Positions 55,228 to 64,000 of a stretch of DNA of 64,000 nucleotides are shown piece by piece. Under the pieces are notes generated by a model that ran no database searches, was not told the origin of the DNA, and saw only the letters and a program-made list of their open reading frames with translations. How positions within the stretch are numbered: position 1 is the stretch's first letter; every line of letters starts with the position of its first letter. The DNA comes from Alphaproteobacteria bacterium MedPE-SWcel (GTDB taxonomy: Bacteria; Pseudomonadota; Alphaproteobacteria; Rhodobacterales; Rhodobacteraceae): the NCBI GenBank assembly GCA_001874255.1, contig MPDC01000006.1, positions 62,001-126,000 of the forward strand. The letters are read 5' to 3'. The position numbers and the translations under genes are program-made.

Positions 55228-55428
55228 GTCGAACTATCCTTGCACTCTACATGTGCGCCGGGTCAAAAAACCACGGGCGGCGCCTCCCGTGCCTGCCTTG
55301 CGATCAAAAAAGCCCCGGTTGGGTCCCCGGTCGGGTCGATGTTAACGCTCTGTAAACTACCTACCAAGTCTCGTGCCTGAGGTCATGTGATTTCTGTCTC
55401 GGGTCAACGTCTGGCCCCGAATGCGGGC

Positions 55429-56121
55429 TCAAGCGCGGCCGCGCAGGACCTCGGGGACTGAAATGATCCACAGCGATACCGCCGCAATGGCGAAAAGCCA
55501 GTGGCCGACGATGCCGAACACCACTGCGCCAACGACGCCTCCGACGGCGAAACATGCAAGTGTCAGGCTGTGCAATGTCAGCTTGGGCCGCGCGTCCAGC
55601 TTCGTGGCCTCCGGTCCAAGCAACCCCGCCAATTCGATCCCGATGTCGGTCGCCATGCCCGAGACATGGGTCGTTCGCACCCGGGAACGGGAAATCATCG
55701 TCGTGACCGCATTCTGAAACCCCATTATGAAGCTCAGCACGACGACCAGCAGTGTTTGCGTGTCACTCTGTGGCCAGACAATCAGAACAGCCCCCAAGAG
55801 CAATAGAAAAAGACCCTCGGCGAAAATCGCGATAGCGTAAACAGAGCGCAGGCGCCGCTGCTCTCCGGCCTGTATACCCAATGCCGCAAGTCCTGCGCCG
55901 AAGATGAACGCGGCCACCAAACCGGCAAAGGACAGGGCAATGAGGAGGCCACCCTCGGCGATGTGATCTGCAAAGGCTGAAATATTGCCCGTCATATTCG
56001 CAGTGAATGCCCCGGCGATTAGGAACCCGACTGCGTTCAGCGCCCCGGCAATCGAGGATAATAATCCAGCCAGAAACAGATCGATAGCATCGGTACGATC
56101 TTCACCAACACGGACCAGCAT
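55429..56121 (-). CDS. YoaK family (DUF1275) membrane protein
   Basis: 230-aa inner-membrane protein with about six helices. [36 protein letters not shown] is the family hallmark (gene YoaK of unknown role, possibly a small-molecule permease), and [35 protein letters not shown] marks the second half. ATG 56121 has GGGGAAAGG upstream. About 200 bp separate it from the downstream Hint gene on the same strand. Confidence 0.9.
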   Translation of the reverse strand: MLVRVGEDRTDAIDLFLAGLLSSIAGALNAVGFLIAGAFTANMTGNISAFADHIAEGGLLIALSFAGLVAAFIFGAGLAALGIQAGEQRRLRSVYAIAIFAEGLFLLLLGAVLIVWPQSDTQTLLVVVLSFIMGFQNAVTTMISRSRVRTTHVSGMATDIGIELAGLLGPEATKLDARPKLTLHSLTLACFAVGGVVGAVVFGIVGHWLFAIAAVSLWIISVPEVLRGRA

Positions 56122-56142
56122 CAGGCACCTTTCCCCGGACAA

Positions 56143-56613
56143 GACACCGCCAGACTAAGCCCGGTCAGCCCCGCCGGTAAAGCAGCAAGCGGTCCGGATC
56201 GATGAGGTCTTGTCGCAGGGCGCCAAGACGTGCGGACCTTATCCTGATCCGCTCAGGGTTTGGGCAGTGCGTCATCGTCGGGCCGCCAAGCGTGGACTAA
56301 GGGGGGCGAGGGGGGCTGAGCCTGGTATGATTAAGTGGCCGAAAATGCGACACCGACCAAATCGGAGCCCTTCGCGGTGCCGCGCGGCGAGAATGCCGCA
56401 AACCGGCTAAGCTTTTGCCATTTTGCCAGCATAGTGTGCCCTCACAGATAGCCCTACAATTTGCCACGCCGTCGACGATGCCGCTCAAGCCTCTGCGCAC
56501 CGCGTTGCCATCCGCGATGAGGTCCTGGTTGGCTGATCCCCGGGTGGAACGCCAGCAGGTCTCTTCAGTGATCCGAAACGTGGCGGCGATGTCCGTTTGA
56601 AAGAGCTTGACCC
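56143..56613. other. Intergenic region between YoaK and second Hint gene
   Basis: No confident gene. A 36-codon minus-strand ORF at 56165-56275 has coding-like composition but an isolated start and no clear ribosome site. The remainder shows no repeat, tRNA or terminator that I can defend. It must hold the divergent promoters of the YoaK and Hint genes. Confidence 0.5.
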
Positions 56614-58041
56614 ATGCCCACAATTGATATTGTCCGGCTCGTTGATGACCCGCAGGAAAGCGACTATGGCATCCGCGCCGATACGTCCTCGCGCGGGGTG
56701 GATCTGGATGGCGCCACGATCACGGCCACCTATGCCGATGGCTCAAGCGAGACACTGACCTGGGAGGCGCTGGACCCGTACACCACCGGCGGTGCTTCGG
56801 GTGAGGACATTTCCATGTTCTATGGCTACAGCTGGCATGAACTTTCGACAACCAAGCTCCTGACCTCTCTCGAGATTGATCTCGCCCCTGCGAACTCTGT
56901 CTTTGATACGACCTTTGCCTCCGATGATGACCCGCTTGGCGGCTCTACGCCGGGGTCCAAGAACGGCTATCCCTTCAGGGTGTCATCTGACTACGAAGAC
57001 ATTGGCGGGAGCATCACGGCAGAGTATTCCGGGATCGTAAATCTTGCCGGAAGCCCTGCCGCCGGAGATCTCTATACAACGCTGACGATTGACTTCTCGG
57101 GCCTTCCGGGCGGCGGTCTCCTCGGGGATCTGGACTGGAACTCCGACATCGACACGATGACCGGCCCCTTCACCAGCGATCTCGTCGCGACAGATGACAT
57201 CGTGGAGATTTCAGGCGATGGCTCCGAAGTCCTGAATGTGCTTGGCAACGATCTGCGCATCGACGGCAGCAGCCTGACAATCACCCACATCAATGGCCAG
57301 CCCGTTGAGGCGGACGGGTCGGTCACGCTGCCCAGCGGCGAGGTCGTCACCTTGAACCCGGACGGGACGCTGTCAATCTCCAACGACAGCGCCGTGGATG
57401 AGGTTAATACGTTCTCATACACGGTGATCGACGATCTGGGGCATTCCGATGACGGCACCGTCAAGGTCAGGACGGACGTGTCCTCTCCGCCCTGTTTTGT
57501 GGCCGGAACTCTGATCGCAACCGAACAGGGCGTGGTTGCGGTCGAGGAGCTGGAAATTGGAACCCTGGTGCGCACCCGCGACCATGGTTTGCAGCCACTC
57601 CGCTGGATCGGTCTGTCCTCGCGTCGCGCGGAGGGGCGCAATGCACCGGTGGTCTTTGCGGCCGGGGCCCTCGGTGATCATGACCGGGTCGCCGTTTCTC
57701 AAAATCACCGGGTGCTCGTCACGTCAGAGCGCGCGGAGTTGTTGTTTGGCCAGGCCGAAGTCCTCGTGCAGGCGAAGTTTCTCGTCAACGATCACTCGAT
57801 CCGGACGGAGGCGGACGGCCAACCGGTGACCTATGTGCATCTGCTGTTTGATCAGCATGAAATTGTCGTCGGCAACGGGCTCGAAAGTGAGAGCTATCAC
57901 CCCGGCGCAGAGACCCTGGATGCCTTCGACGGTGAGACCCACGCTGAAATTCTGAACCTGATGGGGGAGATCGGCGACTACAGCCCAACGGCCCGTATCG
58001 CGCTCAAATCATACGAAAGTCGGCTGCTCGGTCTTGGCTGA
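56614..58041 (+). CDS. Hint-domain protein (Hint_2) with bacterial Ig/cadherin-like region, second of two
   Basis: 475-aa protein. The C-terminal Hint part starts at C294 (PPCFVAGTLIATEQGVVAVEELEIGTLVRTRDHGLQPLRWIG), with the histidine-bearing region VAVSQNHRVLVT and the ending LLFDQHEIVVGNGLESESYHPG. The N-terminal part is beta-rich and acidic, with a segment near residues 195-285 resembling cadherin/VCBS-like repeats (ISGDGSEVLNVLGNDLRIDGSSLTITHINGQPV). That pattern is typical of secreted repeats exported by type I systems, though no C-terminal secretion signal or RTX repeat is seen. Function unknown. Confidence 0.82.
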   Translation: MPTIDIVRLVDDPQESDYGIRADTSSRGVDLDGATITATYADGSSETLTWEALDPYTTGGASGEDISMFYGYSWHELSTTKLLTSLEIDLAPANSVFDTTFASDDDPLGGSTPGSKNGYPFRVSSDYEDIGGSITAEYSGIVNLAGSPAAGDLYTTLTIDFSGLPGGGLLGDLDWNSDIDTMTGPFTSDLVATDDIVEISGDGSEVLNVLGNDLRIDGSSLTITHINGQPVEADGSVTLPSGEVVTLNPDGTLSISNDSAVDEVNTFSYTVIDDLGHSDDGTVKVRTDVSSPPCFVAGTLIATEQGVVAVEELEIGTLVRTRDHGLQPLRWIGLSSRRAEGRNAPVVFAAGALGDHDRVAVSQNHRVLVTSERAELLFGQAEVLVQAKFLVNDHSIRTEADGQPVTYVHLLFDQHEIVVGNGLESESYHPGAETLDAFDGETHAEILNLMGEIGDYSPTARIALKSYESRLLGLG

Positions 58042-58197
58042 GGTGCGGCCCAGCGCATCGCCTTCGATGTCCGGGTGTCTTGGTGTCACGGCGCCCAGAG
58101 GCTCCACCCCGGATCTGGTGCGCCCGGATTGGGGTTGGCAGGCATTGGGGGTGGCAGGCATAGGACAGGTGAGAAAAGACCGATTGGGAAATCAATC

Positions 58198-58272
58198 TGG
58201 AGCGGGTAGCGAGAATCGAACTCGCGCGTTCAGCTTGGGAAGCTGACAGGCTACCATTACATCATACCCGCG
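58198..58272 (-). tRNA. tRNA-Gly (anticodon CCC)
   Basis: On the minus strand the acceptor GCGGGTA pairs with TACCCGC, and the D arm is near GTAATGGTA. The anticodon arm is TCAGC-TTCCCAA-GCTGA, giving anticodon CCC (codon GGG), and the T arm contains GTTCGAATC. Discriminator T and an encoded CCA are at the 3' end (58198-58200). A weak hairpin GATTG/CAATC with TCTTTTC follows and may end transcription. Confidence 0.93.
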
Positions 58273-58341
58273 CCTGTACGGCAGAGCTTTATGCGGCGGT
58301 GCGGAGGCCGTCAATAGCTCCGCTCCAGATTTCTCTCGGCC

Positions 58342-60387
58342 CTAACCTCGCCGCCGCCGTCGCCGCCCCCCGGCCGCGTCGCCATCGCCTCCGCCTGCAT
58401 TAAAAGACACATCCGGAAGACTGACGACAGTCTTGAGGATCGGGAAGGGCTCCGTTGCGTTGGGAATGGCCGAAGCATTGACGAAATGCTCCTGAAACCG
58501 GGGCTCGACCGCCGTTTCGATCTTTTCGATCTGGCGCACGGTTGTCTCGATTTCCCGCCGGGCCTCGATATTCAAAAGGGCGATGCGGGCTCCGGTTCCG
58601 GCCGCATTGCCCGCGCTTGTTACCTTGTCGAGCGGACAATCCGGGATCATGCCCAGCACCATGGCGTGTTTGGCCGAGATATGAGCCCCGAACGCGCCGG
58701 CCAGCACCACACGGTCAACGGTCTCGACGCCGATCTTGTCCATCAACAGGCGCGCTCCGGAATACAGCGCGGCTTTGGCCATCTGAATGGCACGGATATC
58801 GGGATTGGTGACGGTGATCCTCGGGCCGCCCTCCGCCGTTCCATCCCACAGAAGATAGGCATGTGTGCGCCCTTCCGGCACGCAGCGGGCACTGCCGGTC
58901 TGCGCCGCCGAGCCGATCAGGCCCGAGGCATCGAGCAGACCCGCAAGGCGCATTTCAGCAATCACCTCGATGATCCCGGAACCGCAAATCCCCGAAATCC
59001 CAGTCGTTGCAATGCTTTCGCGGAACCCCGGCTCATCGGACCAAATGTCGGAGCCAATCACCCTGAACCGGGGCTCCTTGGTCTCCGGGTTGATCTCGAC
59101 GCGTTCAATCGCGCCGGGCGCCGCCCGCTGACCAGAGGAGATCTGAGCCCCCTCAAAGGCCGGGCCGGTGGGAGAGGAACAGGCCAGAACCCTGTCCTTG
59201 TTCCCCAACAGGATCTCGGCGTTGGTGCCGACGTCCACCACCAGAACGAGGTCTTCGGATTTGTCGGGCGCCTCAGAGAGGGCAACCGCGGCGGCATCGG
59301 CGCCCACGTGACCCGCGATACAGGGCAGCAGATACACGCGCGCCGCCGGGTGCAGATCAAGATTGAGATCCTGCGCCTTGAGGGTGAGCGCATTGGAGGT
59401 CGCCAATGCAAACGGGGCCTGACCCAGCTCGAAAGGGTCAATGCCGACAAAGAGGTGGTGCATGACCGGGTTGCAGACAAACACGGCATCCATGATCAGC
59501 GACGGGTCGATATTGGCCTCGCCGGAGATCTGCGCGAACAGGGCATTCATTCCCTCCCGCACCGCCCGGGTCATTTCCGTATCGCCGCCCTTGTTCATCA
59601 TCGAATAAGAGACACGGCTCATCAGATCTTCGCCAAATCTGATCTGCGGGTTCATGATCCCGGAGGAGGCGACAACCGCGCCGCTTTTCAGGTCACAGAG
59701 GTGGGCCGCAATGGTGGTGGAGCCGAGATCGACTGCCAGACCATAGACCGTGCCGTCGTAGTAGCCCGGCCAGATATGCATGATGCGCGGCGGTTGATTG
59801 GCCTCAGCCTGGTGGAGGGCGACAGTGACCTTCCACCCGCCTTTCCGAAGCACGGGCTGGAGGGTTTGAACGACATGAAGGTCGCTGTTTACATCCTTGA
59901 TTTGCCACTGCTTGTCCAGCGCTTCGCAGAGTCGTTCCAAATCGCCGCTCGGCTTGTGCATATCGGGCTCTTCCACCTCGACATAGACCAGCCGAACGGA
60001 TGGGTTGAGGGTGATATCGCGCGCTTCGGCGCGTTTGCGCACAACCTGTTTATGGACCTGGCTTTCGGGGGGAACATCAATGACCACGTCCTTTTCGACC
60101 CGCGCTTGGCAGCCAAGGCGCCGCCCGTCGATCAGACCGCGCTTGTCCTTGTAGCGCTGTTCGACCTTGTTCCAATCTGACAGCGCATCATCCGCAACCG
60201 TCACCCCGTGTTTGGCGAAATCCCCATAGGACGGCGTGATCTGGCATTTCGAACATATCCCGCGTCCGCCACAGACAGAATCCAGGTCCACGCCCAGTTG
60301 ACGTGCCGCGGTCAGAACCGGGGTGCCCGCCGGAAAACGTCCGCGTTTGCCGGATGGGGTAAACACAACGAGGGGATCGTTTGACAT
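58342..60387 (-). CDS. RACo-like corrinoid activation protein (ferredoxin plus ASKHA ATPase)
   Basis: 681-aa protein with an N-terminal plant-type [2Fe-2S] domain (cysteines C39, C45, C48 and C93 in LDSVCGGRGICSKC and RRLGCQ) and a C-terminal ASKHA ATPase (DUF4445-type) with AVDLGSTTIAAHL and VVDVGTNAEILLGNKDRVLAC. Such proteins reductively activate corrinoid methyltransferase systems, including betaine or methylamine demethylation in Roseobacters. The C-terminus is GGRRRRRRG, an unusual run of six arginines. ATG 60387 has AGAGGC upstream. No corrinoid protein or methyltransferase gene is adjacent in this window. Confidence 0.88.
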   Translation of the reverse strand: MSNDPLVVFTPSGKRGRFPAGTPVLTAARQLGVDLDSVCGGRGICSKCQITPSYGDFAKHGVTVADDALSDWNKVEQRYKDKRGLIDGRRLGCQARVEKDVVIDVPPESQVHKQVVRKRAEARDITLNPSVRLVYVEVEEPDMHKPSGDLERLCEALDKQWQIKDVNSDLHVVQTLQPVLRKGGWKVTVALHQAEANQPPRIMHIWPGYYDGTVYGLAVDLGSTTIAAHLCDLKSGAVVASSGIMNPQIRFGEDLMSRVSYSMMNKGGDTEMTRAVREGMNALFAQISGEANIDPSLIMDAVFVCNPVMHHLFVGIDPFELGQAPFALATSNALTLKAQDLNLDLHPAARVYLLPCIAGHVGADAAAVALSEAPDKSEDLVLVVDVGTNAEILLGNKDRVLACSSPTGPAFEGAQISSGQRAAPGAIERVEINPETKEPRFRVIGSDIWSDEPGFRESIATTGISGICGSGIIEVIAEMRLAGLLDASGLIGSAAQTGSARCVPEGRTHAYLLWDGTAEGGPRITVTNPDIRAIQMAKAALYSGARLLMDKIGVETVDRVVLAGAFGAHISAKHAMVLGMIPDCPLDKVTSAGNAAGTGARIALLNIEARREIETTVRQIEKIETAVEPRFQEHFVNASAIPNATEPFPILKTVVSLPDVSFNAGGGDGDAAGGRRRRRRG

Positions 60388-60574
60388 GCCTCTAGCCTTT
60401 ATGTTCCGAAATTCATGCCGAGCATATGTCACTTTTTGCAGCGGGAAAGGCAAGCACCGTCACTTCCTGTTCCAGTGGCGGCATCCGGCGGCAAAATCCG
60501 GGTACAGAACTGCTGCCCATCGCCAAACCAGCCACCATTCCGAGGCCTAAGGTGCGGGATATTCGCGAAAATGA

Positions 60575-62098
<1,524 letters not shown>

Positions 62099-62140
62099 GG
62101 TGCCATCAATGGGTCTCTGCCTACGCACCGGAGCTGACGC

Positions 62141-63310
62141 ATGACCCCCGGCGCGCGCGTCCAGGCGGCGATCGAGTGTCTCGACGACATACTTGCCGGA
62201 ACCCCGGCGGAAAAGTCGCTGACCAACTGGGGGCGGCGGAGCCGCTTTGCCGGCTCCAAGGACCGCGCCGCGGTGCGGGACCACGTGTTCCAATCGCTGC
62301 GCTGTCTGCGATCTCATGCCGCTCTCGGAGGCAGCAAGACCGGACGCGGGCTGCTGATCGGCGCCTTGCGGGACGATGGGATTGAGCCCGACAGTGTCTT
62401 CACCGGCGAGGGCCACGCCCCGTCGCCGTTGCAGGATGGCGAGCGCGCGGCGCCGCGTGGCTTTGCCTCTGTGGCAGAGGAACATGATATCCCGGAGTGG
62501 CTCTGGCCATTGTTCCAACGGAGCCTCGGCGAAGACAGCATTGAGGCCGCACGGGCGCTGCGCTCGCGGGCGCCTGCGTTCCTGCGCGTCAATCTGAACA
62601 AGACCACCGTTCCGGAGGCGATTGCGCGTCTGGCGGGCGAGGAGGCTACGGCCGAAGCCCATGGGGCCTCCGCCTCTGCGCTCAAGGTGACGCAGGGCGC
62701 ACGGCGCATCAAGACCACCCAAAGTTACCTTCAGGGCTTTGTGGAATTGCAGGATGCGGCCAGTCAGGCGGTTGTCGATGCCCTGCCTTTGCAAGGCGAT
62801 ATGCGGGTGCTGGACTATTGCGCGGGAGGCGGCGGCAAGGCATTGGCGATGGCGGCGCGGGCACGGTTGGCGCTTTTTGCCCATGATATCGAGCCGCGCC
62901 GGATGAAGGACCTGCCGCATCGGGCGGACCGGGCCGGGGTGGGTATTACCTGTCTGGACAGCGCAGATCTGCCGCATGCCGCGCCGTTTGATCTGGTATT
63001 GTGCGACGCGCCCTGCAGCGGGTCCGGCTCCTGGCGCCGCGACCCGGAGGGCAAATGGCGCCTCAGCCAAGAGGGGCTGGATCACCTGGTCGCGCTGCAG
63101 GCTTCCATTTTGGATGAGGCGGCCGGATTTGTCCCCGAGGGGGGCACACTTGCCTTTGCGACATGCTCCATGCTGGACGTGGAAAATGGGATGCAGGCGC
63201 GACAGTTTCTCGAACGAAACCCCGAGTGGCAGCAACAGACAGAGGCCGCCTGGCAGGTCCAAAACGGGACAGACGGCTTCTATGTCGCAGTGTTTCAGCG
63301 TGGAAAGTGA
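62141..63310 (+). CDS. RsmB-like rRNA/tRNA cytosine-5 methyltransferase (NOL1/NOP2/Sun family)
   Basis: 389-aa SAM-dependent methyltransferase. The SAM-binding motif is VLDYCAGGGGKALAMAA, the catalytic motif DAPCSGSGSWRRDPEGKW holds the conserved cysteine, and ATCSML holds the second cysteine. In the N-terminal half TTQSYLQGFVELQDAASQAVVDAL is the common docking segment. It lies 42 bp downstream of guaB and is probably in the same unit. RNA target not certain. Confidence 0.92.
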   Translation: MTPGARVQAAIECLDDILAGTPAEKSLTNWGRRSRFAGSKDRAAVRDHVFQSLRCLRSHAALGGSKTGRGLLIGALRDDGIEPDSVFTGEGHAPSPLQDGERAAPRGFASVAEEHDIPEWLWPLFQRSLGEDSIEAARALRSRAPAFLRVNLNKTTVPEAIARLAGEEATAEAHGASASALKVTQGARRIKTTQSYLQGFVELQDAASQAVVDALPLQGDMRVLDYCAGGGGKALAMAARARLALFAHDIEPRRMKDLPHRADRAGVGITCLDSADLPHAAPFDLVLCDAPCSGSGSWRRDPEGKWRLSQEGLDHLVALQASILDEAAGFVPEGGTLAFATCSMLDVENGMQARQFLERNPEWQQQTEAAWQVQNGTDGFYVAVFQRGK

Positions 63311-63348
63311 ATTAATCTCTTGGAAAGTTCTGGCATCCGACGCTTTAG

Positions 63349-63363
63349 TTAACTTCGCTTTAA
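63349..63363. promoter_or_regulatory. CtrA-binding box upstream of cckA
   Basis: TTAA (63349-63352), 7 bp, TTAA (63360-63363) followed by C, a perfect match to the TTAA-N7-TTAA CtrA consensus. It sits 49 bp before the cckA start at 63412, so the kinase that leads to CtrA phosphorylation may itself be under CtrA control. Confidence 0.7.
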
Positions 63364-63411
63364 CCAGGAATGCCGCGATAGTGCGGCATGAAAAATGCTG
63401 ACGGAGCCGAA

Positions 63412-64000
63412 ATGATCGGTCGCCCCACCTCGATTATACCGGACCCGAAGGGTCAGAGCCCTGAGCAGGTCCGGCTGATCGTGACCCTATGTCTTGCGGG
63501 ATGTCTCGTGCTTGTTCCGTGGCTATTGCCGGTTCCGGACTGGTCGGCCCGCGCGTTGATTGCGGTCGGTCTGACATTGGCGGGTGTCGCGGTGATTATC
63601 CTCTACCAGACGCGCTTGCATAATCGCGCCCGATCCATGGCGAGTGAGCTGCTGACCGGCTTTATCGACAAGGACGCCTCGCCCAGTTTCGTCACCGATG
63701 AAGACGGGCTGATCCACGCCTGCAACACCTCGGCATTAAAGCGGTTTGAGAGCAGCGAGAGCGAGACCCTGTCGGGCACCATGAGGTCCGTTCTTGCAAA
63801 CCCGTCGGCCGTCTTGTTCCGCTTGCAAAGCCGGGCCAAGCTTGAAGGATCCGCGCGCGAGGACATCGTGACAAGGCGCGGTCACGTCCGCCTGTCGGTG
63901 CATGAGATGGCCAATGGCAGTTTCCTGTGGCGGGTGGAGGACATGGGCGACCGGCCGGCGGGACGGAGTGCGGATGCCAACCCGGTCCCGATGATATCGG
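63412..64000 (+). CDS. cckA: Hybrid histidine kinase CckA, N-terminal part (runs off window)
   Basis: Only the first 196 codons are present. Two membrane helices (LIVTLCLAGCLVLVPWLLPV and ALIAVGLTLAGVAVIILYQT) are followed by a PAS-like region (LLTGFIDKDASPSFVTDEDGLIHACNTSALKRF). This layout and the sequence match the N-terminus of CckA, the kinase that starts the CckA-ChpT-CtrA phosphorelay of alphaproteobacteria (cell-cycle and, in Rhodobacterales, motility and gene-transfer control). ATG 63412 with GGAG 5 nt upstream is chosen; ATG 63388 is an alternative. Assignment rests on the N-terminal layout because the kinase core is outside the window. Confidence 0.8.
   Translation, partial: MIGRPTSIIPDPKGQSPEQVRLIVTLCLAGCLVLVPWLLPVPDWSARALIAVGLTLAGVAVIILYQTRLHNRARSMASELLTGFIDKDASPSFVTDEDGLIHACNTSALKRFESSESETLSGTMRSVLANPSAVLFRLQSRAKLEGSAREDIVTRRGHVRLSVHEMANGSFLWRVEDMGDRPAGRSADANPVPMIS

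Noticed and set aside
58182-58197. Strong terminator after tRNA-Gly
   Set aside because: Only a 5-bp stem with a broken U-run, too weak to list as a separate feature.
58486-60180. 564-codon open frame on the plus strand
   Set aside because: Antisense to the RACo-like gene, low-complexity RH/D composition, no start signal.

Overview
The window is a chromosomal segment of an alphaproteobacterium of the Rhodobacteraceae (Roseobacter group). The case rests on family-restricted genes (DUF6456, DUF6477, DUF6614, Usg, the protein usually named 'component of SufBCD complex', Hint_2 proteins), on an NtrC without the GAFTGA loop, on a metal-independent type HemB, and on the order dusB-ntrB-ntrC-ntrY-ntrX-trkA-trkH-hfq-hflX. 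Coding density is high and most genes are core housekeeping. I see no insertion sequence, prophage, CRISPR array or rRNA operon. There is one tRNA, Gly(CCC).

Layout. 1-2 kb: a DUF6477 gene that looks frameshifted at the window edge, divergent from a DUF6456 HTH regulator. 2-6.2 kb: lipA, hpt, a ratA-like gene and the tightly overlapping operon ispDF-pgpA-cinA. 6.4-18.3 kb: the co-directional nitrogen/potassium/RNA-chaperone block dusB-ntrBC-ntrYX-trkA-trkH-hfq-hflX. 18.3-24.3 kb: penicillin acylase-family hydrolase, a 3-hydroxyisobutyrate dehydrogenase-like enzyme, a YSC84-like lipoprotein, hemB and a small membrane protein. 24.3-31 kb: mfd, an MFS exporter, a FrnE-like DsbA protein and an XRE-cupin regulator. 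31-36 kb: an orphan peptide-type solute-binding protein, a strongly predicted small RNA with its own promoter and terminator, bdhA, a patatin-like hydrolase and a DUF502 membrane protein. 36-40 kb: psuK-psuG (pseudouridine breakdown) and a divergent DUF4198/HupE pair whose start codons overlap. 40-49.3 kb: a ThiE-like protein, trmJ-like methyltransferase, ctaA, carboxypeptidase Taq family, gyrA, usg, pgl and a thioesterase. 49.5-54 kb: a PAS histidine kinase, a class II aldolase and cbpM/cbpA. 54-58.3 kb: two Hint-domain proteins flanking a YoaK membrane protein, then tRNA-Gly. 58.3-64 kb: a RACo-like ferredoxin/ASKHA ATPase, guaB, an RsmB-like methyltransferase and the 5' end of cckA, preceded by a perfect CtrA box.

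The strongest leads are the ~75-nt sRNA candidate at 33226-33300, the CtrA box (63349-63363) in front of cckA, the overlapping divergent start codons at 38802-38805, the paired Hint proteins, the RACo-like activator with no corrinoid methyltransferase beside it, and the loss of GAFTGA in both NtrC and NtrX. I found no clearly new multi-gene defence or biosynthetic system. All family names come from reading the sequences; no database search was run.
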